This document shows, in pieces, positions 36,045 to 44,533 of a stretch of DNA of 64,000 nucleotides. A program made the translations under genes and the position numbers. This DNA is from Bacillus canaveralius (GTDB lineage: Bacteria > Bacillota > Bacilli > Bacillales > Cytobacillaceae): assembly GCF_002860125.1 (NCBI RefSeq), contig NZ_PGVA01000001.1, forward strand, positions 148,018-212,017. Reading direction: 5' to 3'. The stretch's first letter is position 1. Each line of letters opens with the position of its first letter. The notes under the pieces were generated by a model, which had not been told where the DNA came from, did not search any database, and was given only the letters and a program-made list of their open reading frames with translations.

Positions 36045-36836
36045 ATGAGAAAATTAATAAAGCTTTATATGATTTTCATCGCGATTGTGATCGCAGGCTG
36101 TTCCCAATCGGAACAACCGGACAACCAGGAGAAAAGAACGGAGCTTACGATTTCTGCGGCTGCGAGCATGAAGGATGCTTTGACAGAAATTAAGACAGCT
36201 TATGAAAAAGAGCACTCCGGTGTCGAACTGTATTTTAATTTTGGCGGAACTGGAATGCTCCAGCAGCAAATTTCCCAGGGTGCGCCAGTTGATTTATTTT
36301 TATCGGCCGCTGAAGACAAATTTGCTTTACTCGTTGAACAAGGCTTCATTGAAGAACGGTATAGCACCGACCTCGTCGGGAATGAATTAGTCCTTGTCCA
36401 GTCGAAAAACCGAAAAGAAAATCTGACAGGATTTGCAGATCTTGCCGATGATGCGGTTGAACGGATTTCAATTGGAACACCTGAAAGTGTTCCGGCGGGG
36501 AAATACGCTCGGGAACTCTTGGAGTATGCCGAGTTGTGGGAACCAGTCCAGACAAAACTGATTTTCGCCAAAGATGTTCGCCAGGTTCTCACGTATGTTG
36601 AAACAGGCAACGTCGACGCGGGCATCGTTTATAAAACGGACGCGCTTGTATCGGATAAAGTAGAAATCGCCGCTGTTGCTGGCGCGGAAACCCACTCCCC
36701 GATCGTATATCAATTAGGCGTCATCCGAGGATCTGATAACCGCGACGGAGCGATTAAATTTTATGAATTTTTACAAGCGAAAAAAGCTGTTGATATCCTT
36801 GAAAAATATGGTTTTAATTCATTGGCAGACAAATAG
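36045..36836 (+). CDS. modA: Molybdate ABC transporter substrate-binding lipoprotein
   Basis: 263 residues with a lipoprotein signal ending IVIAGC (Cys19). The mature part shows the ModA pattern: TISAAASMKDALTEI (anion-binding Ser), FNFGGTGMLQQQI, GAPVDLFLSAAE, the hinge IGTPESVPAGKYARE and DVRQVLTYVETGNVDAGIVYKTDA. It would bind molybdate outside the membrane. The expected permease modB and ATPase modC do not follow; the next gene is an unrelated small protein. It therefore either works with ModBC encoded elsewhere or is a relic of a modABC operon. The window is rich in molybdoenzymes (formate dehydrogenase, nitrate reductase), which fits a need for molybdate. Confidence 0.9.
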   Translation: MRKLIKLYMIFIAIVIAGCSQSEQPDNQEKRTELTISAAASMKDALTEIKTAYEKEHSGVELYFNFGGTGMLQQQISQGAPVDLFLSAAEDKFALLVEQGFIEERYSTDLVGNELVLVQSKNRKENLTGFADLADDAVERISIGTPESVPAGKYARELLEYAELWEPVQTKLIFAKDVRQVLTYVETGNVDAGIVYKTDALVSDKVEIAAVAGAETHSPIVYQLGVIRGSDNRDGAIKFYEFLQAKKAVDILEKYGFNSLADK

Positions 36837-36971
36837 GACAGATTGCAAAACTATTTTTGCGCGGTGTTTTTCAAGTGTGCATTCGCGCTACACAGAAAAA
36901 GCAAGCAATGAAACGATTAAAACATGCGGAGAGGTGGTAAAGCATACATATAAACGACCCGAGGAGATGAA

Positions 36972-37325
36972 ATGATGGATTTAAATAAAAAGACTTATTA
37001 TGTCAATATTGAAAATGGCGAGCTTTTGCAAAATGCCACTGAGCCTGAAGCAGAGTGGAATTTTAAAATTTTTGCAACAGACGAAGAAGCAGCGCGGCTG
37101 CAAGAACTTTTTAGCGAAAACTATAATGCTGATTTAAAGACGTACGCCCGGGCTCATGTTCCTTACCTCGAATATCACAAAGCTTCACAAAATGAAGAAT
37201 ATGATGCAACGATTGAACAAGCGTATGCGATGATTTATGAGCTTGGCGATGAAAAAGCAAAGCGCCATATCGAAGGCATGGGAATATTAAATGGAGAAGA
37301 TGATGAGTTAGGTAAAGCACCATAA
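36972..37325 (+). CDS. Conserved hypothetical protein, about 117 residues
   Basis: An acidic soluble protein (YYVNIENGELLQNATEPE, DEEAARLQELFSENYNADL, YARAHVPYLEYHKASQNEEY, ending NGEDDELGKAP). Two ATGs (36972 and 36975) follow GAGGAG. It is largely alpha-helical by composition with no signal, Cys motif or known active site. Similar short Bacillus proteins are sometimes labelled hydrolases without evidence. I do not assign a function. Confidence 0.65.
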   Translation: MMDLNKKTYYVNIENGELLQNATEPEAEWNFKIFATDEEAARLQELFSENYNADLKTYARAHVPYLEYHKASQNEEYDATIEQAYAMIYELGDEKAKRHIEGMGILNGEDDELGKAP

Positions 37326-37433
37326 TAATGGAGCGTTGGGTAGTTAATTCGTTTGCGAATTGGCTGTCCTTTTTTATTGCAGAATAGACTATCGTGTATA
37401 ATAACATTATACAGACTGGCAGGGGGGATAAAG

Positions 37434-39212
37434 TTGATTGAGCTATTGCCCTTAATGGTTGAACGGGTCGGAATTCTGGTTATTGTCGCATTTTTACTAT
37501 CAAGGATGAAGTCGTTCAGGCAAATTATCCATAATGAACCAAGCATCTCAGGTAAAGTTATTTTAATTGCCATTTTTGGAACATTTGGAATCATTAGCAA
37601 TTATACCGGTGTCGAAATCGAAAGCGGGGCCGTTTCTTCCCATGTATGGCAAGCAGATGTTGACATCGACAGTGCAATTGCAAATACAAGGATCATGGGC
37701 GTTGTTATTGGCGGTTTGCTTGGCGGGCCGGTTGTCGGATTGGGAGTTGGTTTAATTGCGGGACTTCACCGCTTGACGCTTGGGGGGTTTACGGCAGTAG
37801 CATGTTCGGTTTCAACAATTTTTGCCGGCTATGTAACCGGTCTGCTTAGTAAGCGGTACAGAATCCAAAAAAATCGCGCCCCATGGGGAGCCGTTTCAAT
37901 TGGGATCCTCATGGAATGTATCCAAATGGGAATTATCCTCGCCGTCGCCAAGCCGTTTGACGCAGCTGTCCACTTAGTTGAAATTATCGCTTTCCCGATG
38001 ATAGCAGTTAATGGATTCGGGACGTTACTGTTCATTTTAATCATTCAAACAATTCTTTCGGAGGAAGAAAGAACAAGAGCGTTGCAAACGAATAAGGCAC
38101 TTTATATTGCTCAGCAAACGCTTCCATTTTTCCGGCAGGGATTAAACATGCATTCGAGCCGAAAAGCAGCGGAAATTATCCTGGGCGAAACGAAAGCGGA
38201 TGCCATCGCGATTACGAACGAACATCAAGTTTTGGCCCACGTTGGAGCCGGGTCCGACCATCACAATCCGATGGAAATGCTGGCGACTGAATTGACGAGG
38301 AAAGTATTGGAGCAAGGGCGTATTATCAAGGCCAACGCACGCAGCGAAATTCGCTGCATGAAAGAGGACTGCCCGTTGCAGGCAGCTCTTGTGTTGCCGT
38401 TAATCGCCAATAGCAGGACAGTCGGGACATTAAAGCTTTATTTCCTGAATCCGGCCAGGATGGACAAGGTTGAACAGGAACTGGCAGAAGGCTTGAGCAA
38501 ACTTTTTTCCACCCAACTGGAGCTGGCGGAAGCGGAGATGCAAAGGCGGCTCTTAAAGGACGCTGAAATTAAAGCGCTTCATGCCCAGGTTCATCCGCAT
38601 TTTTTATTTAACTCGATCAATACAATCTCAAGTTTAATTCGCTCGGATAAAGACAAGGCAAGAGAGCTTTTACTAAAGCTTGGTGTGTTCTTTCGCAGCA
38701 ATCTGCAGGGAGCCCGGCAGATGTTGATCCCGCTGGAAAAGGAACTCGAGCATGTTGAAGCGTATCTTGCTTTGGAACAAGCCCGGTTCCCGGACAAGTA
38801 TTCTGTTTATATGGATATAGAACCGCTGCTGAAAACAGTGCTGATCCCTCCCTTCACATTGCAGCCGTTGGTTGAGAATGCAATTCGCCATTCTGTTTCA
38901 AAAACGCAAAAAGCGGAAATCACTGTGCGGGCTTATGCAAAGGGTGGGAAAATGGTCGTCGTTACCGAAGATAACGGAAAAGGCATCCCCGCCTCGCTGC
39001 TTAAGCATTTAGGAAATGATACGGTCAGGTCTGAAGAAGGAACGGGAACAGCATTGTGGAATATCAAAAACCGGATCCAGGAAATCTATGGGGCGGAAGG
39101 AAACTTCCTGATTGAGAGTGAACAAGGAAAAGGTACGAAGGTTTTTATCACCATGCCTTTGGAGCAAAGCAAATGGAGTGAGGAGTATGTTAAAGGCCTT
39201 TATAGTGGATGA
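37434..39212 (+). CDS. lytS: LytS-type sensor histidine kinase
   Basis: TTG at 37434 follows AGGGGGG, giving 592 residues; the frame open from 37353 adds an unrelated leader. The N-terminus is the 5TM-LYT sensor (about residues 1-200, including VGLGVGLIAGLHRLTLGGFTA in part), then a GAF-like domain (about 215-365). The kinase of the LytS/YpdA type follows, with phospho-acceptor region ALHAQVHPHFLFNS (His387/His389) and ATP lid ENAIRHSV, DNGKGIP. It overlaps the response regulator gene by 26 bases. In LytS/BtsS systems such kinases sense extracellular pyruvate; the CstA-family transporter next door supports a similar job here. Confidence 0.9.
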   Translation: MIELLPLMVERVGILVIVAFLLSRMKSFRQIIHNEPSISGKVILIAIFGTFGIISNYTGVEIESGAVSSHVWQADVDIDSAIANTRIMGVVIGGLLGGPVVGLGVGLIAGLHRLTLGGFTAVACSVSTIFAGYVTGLLSKRYRIQKNRAPWGAVSIGILMECIQMGIILAVAKPFDAAVHLVEIIAFPMIAVNGFGTLLFILIIQTILSEEERTRALQTNKALYIAQQTLPFFRQGLNMHSSRKAAEIILGETKADAIAITNEHQVLAHVGAGSDHHNPMEMLATELTRKVLEQGRIIKANARSEIRCMKEDCPLQAALVLPLIANSRTVGTLKLYFLNPARMDKVEQELAEGLSKLFSTQLELAEAEMQRRLLKDAEIKALHAQVHPHFLFNSINTISSLIRSDKDKARELLLKLGVFFRSNLQGARQMLIPLEKELEHVEAYLALEQARFPDKYSVYMDIEPLLKTVLIPPFTLQPLVENAIRHSVSKTQKAEITVRAYAKGGKMVVVTEDNGKGIPASLLKHLGNDTVRSEEGTGTALWNIKNRIQEIYGAEGNFLIESEQGKGTKVFITMPLEQSKWSEEYVKGLYSG

Positions 39213-39933
39213 TGAGCCGTTAGCCAGGGATGAGCTGGCTTATCTCCTGTTACGGACGAAAAAAGTAGAAATAGTCGGTGCTGCAGATAGTATTGAAACA
39301 GCCCTCAAGCAGCTTTCCGATTTCGAAATTGACGTTCTGTTTCTCGATATTGAATTGGGAGAAGACAGCGGTATCGACCTGGCAAAACAGCTGGTTGAAC
39401 TTGAGCAAAGACCCGAAATTGTTTTCGCAACAGCTTACGATGAATTTGCCTTAAAAGCATTTGAACTGGAGGCAGCAGACTATATTTTAAAGCCTTTTGA
39501 TGAAAGCCGTGTCGGCCAAACCGTTGAAAAAATCTCAAAGCTCCTCGCCAGGAAAAAAGCAATCAAGTCGGCAGAACCCGAGCAAAAGCCGCCATTTTTG
39601 GAACGGACCGGCAAATTGGCGATTACCGCCGAGGAACGGATTGTTTTAATCAATATTGAAAGTATCCTTTATATAAGTACGGCAGAGGGAAGAACCATGA
39701 TCGCTACGGATAAGCAAAAATATTATGCTGCAGAACCACTTGTAACCTTTGAGCGAAGGCTGCAGGGTACGCCAATTGTGCGTGTCCATCGCGCCTTTCT
39801 TGTCAACCTGAAGGCGATTCTTGAAATACAGCCATGGTTTCATTCAACGTATAATTTAATGATGCCGGATGGAGAGAAAGTCCCTGTCAGCAGGACCTAT
39901 ACAAAAGAATTGAAACAGTTGCTGGGTTTTTAG
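39187..39933 (+). CDS. lytT: LytTR-family response regulator (LytT/LytR type)
   Basis: ATG at 39187 follows GTGAGGAGT inside the end of lytS. 248 residues: receiver domain with acidic pocket Asp8/Asp9 and phospho-acceptor Asp54 (LFLDIEL), switch Thr/Ala in FATAYDEFALKAF and Lys in YILKPFDE, then a C-terminal LytTR DNA-binding domain (about residues 140-245: INIESILYISTAEGRTM, IVRVHRAFLVNLKAI). It should activate the neighbouring CstA-like gene, whose start is 125 bases downstream. Confidence 0.92.
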   Translation: MLKAFIVDDEPLARDELAYLLLRTKKVEIVGAADSIETALKQLSDFEIDVLFLDIELGEDSGIDLAKQLVELEQRPEIVFATAYDEFALKAFELEAADYILKPFDESRVGQTVEKISKLLARKKAIKSAEPEQKPPFLERTGKLAITAEERIVLINIESILYISTAEGRTMIATDKQKYYAAEPLVTFERRLQGTPIVRVHRAFLVNLKAILEIQPWFHSTYNLMMPDGEKVPVSRTYTKELKQLLGF

Positions 39934-40058
39934 TCCTGCTGCATTTCAGTCCGCAAATTTTGCACCTCACTCGTGAATTCGTGCATTCTATTTTGAAAAA
40001 TCATGACTGGCGCTTTCATCATATAAAATAGACTCAACGCGAAAGGGGGATGAATAAA

Positions 40059-41852
40059 ATGAATGCGGTTACAATTGTTATTGCATCCATGTGTATTTTA
40101 ATGATTGCTTATCGGCTATACGGCACTTTTATGACAGTTAAAGTTTTAAAATTAAATGATGCCAAGCCAACACCTGCGCATGAACTAAATGATGGGAAAG
40201 ACTATGTACCAACTAATAAATGGGTCAGCTTTGGCCACCACTTTGCTGCGATTGCAGCAGCCGGTCCGCTCGTCGGCCCAATCCTGGCAGCCCAATTCGG
40301 TTATCTTCCGGGCTTGCTTTGGCTGTTGATCGGTGCTGTTATCGGGGGAGCGGTGCATGATGCAGTCGTGTTATTTGCTTCCATGCGCAAAAAAGGAAAG
40401 TCGCTGTCAGAGGTAGCGAAGGAAGAATTGGGACCTGTTGCCGGATTTTGTACAGGACTGGCCATGCTGTTTATCATTACGATTACAATGGCCGGATTGT
40501 CAATGGTTGTTCTCCATGCATTGGAACAAAATCCTTGGGGAACATTTGCAGTCGGGATTACGATTCCGATCGCAATGGGCGTAGGTATTTATTATAAGAA
40601 AACCGGAAATCTAAAATTGGCATCAACAGTCGGCTTTATTCTATTAATGATCGGAGTATTCATCGGTCCTTCGATTCAAGGTACTGCACTTGGGGATCTA
40701 TTAACACTTGATACAAAAACATTGGCTATTATTTTACCTATTTATGCGTTCTTTGCTGCTGCACTTCCGGTCTGGCTTCTGCTCGCACCGCGTGATTATT
40801 TAAGCAGCTTTATGAAAATCGGTGTATTTATCGCACTGATTATCGGGGTATTCGTGATTAATCCTGCGATTGAATTTCCGGCTATAACTGAATTTATCGG
40901 TGGAGGTGGCCCGATCCTTGCTGGTCCGGTCTGGCCATTCATTTCGATTACAATCGCCTGCGGTGCGATTTCAGGCTTCCATGCCTTTGTAGGGTCGGGG
41001 ACAACCCCGAAAATGCTTGATCGCTGGAGCGATATTAAAGTTGTCGGTTTCGGTGCGATGCTAGTGGAATGTTTGGTGGGGATCATGGCTTTAATCGCGG
41101 CAACTGCGCTGCAGCCTGCTGACTACTTTGCGATTAATTCAACACCTGAAGTGTTTAGAACTTTGGGTATGGATGTAGTAAACTTGCCACAGCTAAGCCA
41201 GGAAATCGGCCTTGATTTGGAAGGACGTACCGGGGGTGCGGTTACGCTTGCTGTCGGGATGGCGTACATTTTTACGGGTATTCCATGGTTCGCAAACTTA
41301 GCTTCGTACTTTTTCCAATTCGTTATCATGTTTGAAGCCGTCTTTATCTTGACCGCGATTGATGCGGGTACGCGCGTGGCCCGTTACCTGATTCAGGATT
41401 TCTTCGGGGAATTTTACAAACCATTGAAAAAAGTTGATTGGCTGCCGGGATCGATTTTTGCGAGCGCGCTTGCCTGCTTCATGTGGGGTTATCTCCTTTA
41501 TTCTGGAGATATCGGTTCAGTCTGGGCGTTGTTCGGAGTATCAAACCAGTTGATGGCTTCAATTGGGTTAATTATCGGTGCGACAGTTATCCTGAAAATT
41601 GCCGATAAACGAAGATACATGCTAACATGCCTTGTCCCTCTTGCTTACTTGTTTGTGACAGTAAACTATGCAGGATACTGGATGATCCAAAATGTATACC
41701 TCAATCCAGCTGCAGCTGGATACAACGTCCTGAATGGAATTTTATCAATTATCATGCTAGTTCTCGGAATGATTATCATGATTACTGCGATTAGAAAGTG
41801 GATCTCGATGTGGAATTCACCACGAGTTGAATTGGAAGCCATGTCAGCATAA
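40059..41852 (+). CDS. cstA: CstA-family transporter (carbon starvation/pyruvate transporter)
   Basis: Start at 40059 is nine bases after AAAGGGGG; an ATG at 40050 abuts that site. About 597 residues with some 15 membrane helices. Conserved CstA blocks include WVSFGHHFAAIAAAGPLVGP, GGAVHDAVVLFASMR, ISGFHAFVGSGTTPKML and the C-terminal ALFGVSNQLMA. CstA-family proteins import peptides or pyruvate. Adjacency to a LytS/LytT pair mirrors BtsSR-BtsT of E. coli, a pyruvate-sensing system that drives a CstA-family pyruvate importer, so pyruvate uptake is the leading inference. Confidence 0.92.
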   Translation: MNAVTIVIASMCILMIAYRLYGTFMTVKVLKLNDAKPTPAHELNDGKDYVPTNKWVSFGHHFAAIAAAGPLVGPILAAQFGYLPGLLWLLIGAVIGGAVHDAVVLFASMRKKGKSLSEVAKEELGPVAGFCTGLAMLFIITITMAGLSMVVLHALEQNPWGTFAVGITIPIAMGVGIYYKKTGNLKLASTVGFILLMIGVFIGPSIQGTALGDLLTLDTKTLAIILPIYAFFAAALPVWLLLAPRDYLSSFMKIGVFIALIIGVFVINPAIEFPAITEFIGGGGPILAGPVWPFISITIACGAISGFHAFVGSGTTPKMLDRWSDIKVVGFGAMLVECLVGIMALIAATALQPADYFAINSTPEVFRTLGMDVVNLPQLSQEIGLDLEGRTGGAVTLAVGMAYIFTGIPWFANLASYFFQFVIMFEAVFILTAIDAGTRVARYLIQDFFGEFYKPLKKVDWLPGSIFASALACFMWGYLLYSGDIGSVWALFGVSNQLMASIGLIIGATVILKIADKRRYMLTCLVPLAYLFVTVNYAGYWMIQNVYLNPAAAGYNVLNGILSIIMLVLGMIIMITAIRKWISMWNSPRVELEAMSA

Positions 41853-41865
41853 TAAAAGAACTGTT

Positions 41866-41893
41866 AAAAGCGAGGCCGGTGCCTCGCTTTTAT
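41866..41893. terminator. Bidirectional terminator after cstA
   Basis: AAAAGCGAGGC pairs with GCCTCGCTTTT around a three-base loop; it serves cstA and possibly the convergent gene at 41918. Confidence 0.85.
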
Positions 41894-41917
41894 TATGGGC
41901 AAGCTTCATTTTCCATA

Positions 41918-42208
41918 TCAAATAGAAATACTAACATCCCCATCTTCGGAAATTTCAATCGTGCTGTAGCTACGAAAGGCATCAGGATTTATTTCGTCTG
42001 AAATTTCGTCTGAAATATTTTCTAAATACTCGTTATATAATCCAGGCTCCTTGATAACGTGATAAAAATAAACTTTTTTTCCTTCGATTGTATTAGTTTC
42101 CCTGAGCACAAAACGTTCCCCGTATTTTTGGGTAAACCAGTGGTGAGCACCTTCATGATCACTAAAGTCGGGCAATTGCTCAGCTAATTGTTCTATATTA
42201 AATTCCAC
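41918..42208 (-). CDS. Hypothetical acidic protein
   Basis: A short protein (EFNIEQLAEQLPDFSDHEGAHHW at the start, in short QLAEQLPDFSD, and IEISEDGDVSISI at the end) of unknown family. The GTG at 42208 is seven bases after AAAGGAG; upstream ATGs at 42232 and 42214 overlap or abut that site, so the true start is uncertain by up to eight codons. It follows the spore protein gene after a 26-base gap, suggesting cotranscription and possibly sporulation-stage expression. Confidence 0.6.
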   Translation of the reverse strand: MEFNIEQLAEQLPDFSDHEGAHHWFTQKYGERFVLRETNTIEGKKVYFYHVIKEPGLYNEYLENISDEISDEINPDAFRSYSTIEISEDGDVSISI

Positions 42209-42234
42209 TCCCATGCTCCTTTCATCCATCACAC

Positions 42235-42492
42235 TTATTGTTTGGGCTTTCCCAAGCTCTGCTTGGCCATATTAATCATTTCCCGAACCATATTGCCTCC
42301 AAGAGGGCCGCCTACTTTGCCGGCCTGTTCAGAAGTTAATTTGCCATTATAGCCTTTGCGCAAAGGAATGCCTTGTTCAGCAGCTACTTCATATTTAGCA
42401 TCCTCAGGGTTTGCAGTTCCGGCTACCTTCGCTTTTAACTGATCCAACCCTGCTCTTGCTTCGGGAATCAGAATCTTATTTCTTCTTGCCAA
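42235..42492 (-). CDS. Alpha/beta-type small acid-soluble spore protein
   Basis: 85 residues with the two conserved SASP blocks: the germination-protease site region DAKYEVAAEQGI and the DNA-binding GYNGKLTSEQAGKVGGPLGG (20 residues), followed by VREMINMAKQSL. Such proteins coat and protect DNA in dormant spores, so the organism forms endospores. The ATG follows a strong AAAGGAGTG site. Expression should be forespore-specific (SigG), although I did not define the promoter. Confidence 0.93.
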   Translation of the reverse strand: MARRNKILIPEARAGLDQLKAKVAGTANPEDAKYEVAAEQGIPLRKGYNGKLTSEQAGKVGGPLGGNMVREMINMAKQSLGKPKQ

Positions 42493-42656
42493 TTTACATC
42501 ACTCCTTTGCAGATAGTTTCTCCTAATCGCTTTAAAAAATGATTAAGGTAAAAATTGTACCTGATGAATACGGAGATAAAGATTGTTTTACATTGTCTCT
42601 TATCCTATAATTCTAAATAGGTTAAAAATTCAGAATTGTAAAAAGGAGGAACATTT

Positions 42657-44120
42657 TTGGAGAGTTTCGTTAATGCTTTAAACGGAATACTGTGGAGTAC
42701 ACCGATGGTTTACGTTTGTCTTGGTGTAGGTCTTTTGTTTTCGATTTTAACCCGGTTTTTGCAGGTAAGGCATATTAAGGATATGGTTGTGCTGATGTTT
42801 AAAGGAAAAAGTTCGGATGCGGGTGTATCGTCATTCCAGGCCTTATCTATAGCTCTAGCCGGCCGCGTCGGAACAGGGAATATTGCAGGAACAGCCACAG
42901 CGATCGCAATGGGTGGTCCGGGAGCCGTGTTTTGGATGTGGTTAATGGCATTTCTCGGAGCAGGTACCGCTTTCGTCGAGTCCACTTTGGCACAGATTTA
43001 TAAAGTAAAGCGAGATGGTCAATACCGTGGGGGACCTTCTTATTATATTGAAAAAGGGATTGGACAAAAATGGTTTGCTGTGTTGTTTTCGATTTCAACC
43101 ATTCTGGCAATGGCATTATTAATGCCGGGTATTCAAGCAAATTCGATTGCATTGGGAGTGGAAAACGCATTTGGCATCAGCCCGGCGATAACAGGCATCT
43201 TTTTGGTTCTTTTACTGGGTTTAATTATTATTGGCGGGGTGAAGAGGATTGCCACATTTGCCCAGTACGTTGTTCCCTTTATGGCAATTGGCTATATTCT
43301 CGTATCATTAATTATCATTGCTTTTAATATTTCTGAAATACCAGCTGTTTTTTCGCTTATTTTTAAAAGTGCTTTTGCGGTTGATTCAGTTTTTGGCGGA
43401 ATGATTGGGATGGCAATCATTTGGGGCGTGAAGCGCGGGATTTATTCAAACGAGGCTGGCCAGGGAACCGGGGCTCATGCGGCCGGTGCTGCAGAAGTAT
43501 CCCATCCTGTCAAACAGGGATTGGTACAGGCGTTTTCCGTCTATATTGACACTTTGTTTGTTTGTTCCGCGACAGCTTTCATGATTTTGTTTACAGGATC
43601 ATTCAACACGGAAAATCCCGAAGGAGGATTCCTTGTCAACAATTTACCGGGAGTTGAGGCCGGTCCTGAATTCACGCAGGCTGCGGTTGAAACTGTTCTT
43701 CCTGGTTTCGGTGCCGGATTTGTGGCGGTTTCTTTATTCTTCTTTGCTTTTACAACGATCGTTGCTTACTATTATATTTCCGAAACAAATATCGCTTACT
43801 TGGTGCGCGGTAAGGGGAATAATGCAGCAATGTTCTTCCTGAAAATCGTCTTGATGGCGTCAACCTTCTATGGATCTGTTCAAACAGCCACATTGGCATG
43901 GGCAATGGGGGATGTTGGTTTAGGGCTAATGGTTGTTACGAATTTAATCGCCATTTTGATTTTGGCGAAGCCGGCACTCATTGCCTTAAAGGATTATGAA
44001 GCCCAGAAAAAGCAGGGGCTCGATCCAGTGTTCAACTCGAAAAAATTGGGCATCAAAAATGCGGAGTTTTGGGAAACTGAATATAAATTTGATGGCGAGG
44101 ATAATGAGCAAGCCTCATAG
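42657..44120 (+). CDS. Sodium:alanine/glycine symporter (AGCS family)
   Basis: TTG at 42657 follows AAAAAGGAGGAAC. 487 residues and about eleven membrane helices. AGCS signatures are AGRVGTGNIAGTATAIAMGGPGAVFWMW (core GRVGTGNIAGTA), the KRGIYSNEAGQGTGAHAAGA loop and the FAFTTIVAYYYISETN segment near the end. It imports alanine or glycine with sodium. It is monocistronic, with a terminator after its stop. Confidence 0.93.
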   Translation: MESFVNALNGILWSTPMVYVCLGVGLLFSILTRFLQVRHIKDMVVLMFKGKSSDAGVSSFQALSIALAGRVGTGNIAGTATAIAMGGPGAVFWMWLMAFLGAGTAFVESTLAQIYKVKRDGQYRGGPSYYIEKGIGQKWFAVLFSISTILAMALLMPGIQANSIALGVENAFGISPAITGIFLVLLLGLIIIGGVKRIATFAQYVVPFMAIGYILVSLIIIAFNISEIPAVFSLIFKSAFAVDSVFGGMIGMAIIWGVKRGIYSNEAGQGTGAHAAGAAEVSHPVKQGLVQAFSVYIDTLFVCSATAFMILFTGSFNTENPEGGFLVNNLPGVEAGPEFTQAAVETVLPGFGAGFVAVSLFFFAFTTIVAYYYISETNIAYLVRGKGNNAAMFFLKIVLMASTFYGSVQTATLAWAMGDVGLGLMVVTNLIAILILAKPALIALKDYEAQKKQGLDPVFNSKKLGIKNAEFWETEYKFDGEDNEQAS

Positions 44121-44130
44121 ATAATGAAAT

Positions 44131-44172
44131 AAAAAAACGCACAGGGTTTTTAAATCCCAGTGCGTTTTTTTA
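44131..44172. terminator. Bidirectional terminator after the alanine symporter
   Basis: AAAAACGCAC-GGG pairs with CCC-GTGCGTTTTT (one internal mismatch). Confidence 0.8.
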
Positions 44173-44202
44173 AATCGACAAAAAAGGTTGGATAAGGGGT
44201 TT

Positions 44203-44325
44203 CGCTTAATTAATCGGACTTTCCGCTTAATTACGAATTTATCCGCGAGATTATCGCTCCGAACGCTTAATTACTGGCTCGTTTCGCTTAATTCCAGCCA
44301 ATTACCGCTTAATTAATTTTACACG
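44203..44325. repeat. Short tandem repeat, 20-21-bp period, about six units
   Basis: CGCTTAATT occurs at 44203, 44224, 44264, 44285 and 44306, with a degenerate copy (CCGCGAGATT) at 44243, a spacing of 20-21 bases. No coding role. Confidence 0.8.
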
Positions 44326-44350
44326 GCCTTTTTGAAGCCTTGATAAAGAC

Positions 44351-44384
44351 AAAGCCTGCTGTATCCGAGAACAGGCTTTTTTGT
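44351..44384 (+). terminator. Terminator-like hairpin upstream of the nitrate reductase operon
   Basis: AAAGCCTG pairs with CAGGCTTT followed by a T-run. It could be a second terminator for the symporter or insulate the nitrate reductase promoter. Confidence 0.6.
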
Positions 44385-44420
44385 ATTTGTGGCGGAATTT
44401 TGTCTGGAATAAGGGTTTAT

Positions 44421-44455
44421 AGGGGGATTTTCTCCTCAGGATAGGGGAGTTCCCC
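44421..44455 (+). promoter_or_regulatory. Putative NreC/NarL-type operator pair
   Basis: GGGG-AGTT-CCCC (44444-44455) inside ATAGGGGAGTTCCCCGATA is a perfect inverted repeat resembling the GC box bound by staphylococcal NreC (TAGGG-N4-CCC type). An imperfect copy AGGGGGATTTTCTCCT lies at 44421-44436. Both precede the nitrate reductase operon start (44534) by about 80-110 bases, a normal place for an activator. The regulator NreC-like protein is encoded at 51862. Confidence 0.55.
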
Positions 44456-44533
44456 GATACGGAAAACTTTGCGTGATTTTTACAATTAGAGTATCAAAAG
44501 TGATTCTAATTTTCGCAATAAGGAGGAACGAAG

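Noticed and set aside
36972..37325. Hydrolase function for the small protein after modA
   Set aside because: No catalytic motif or fold signature is visible in the sequence.
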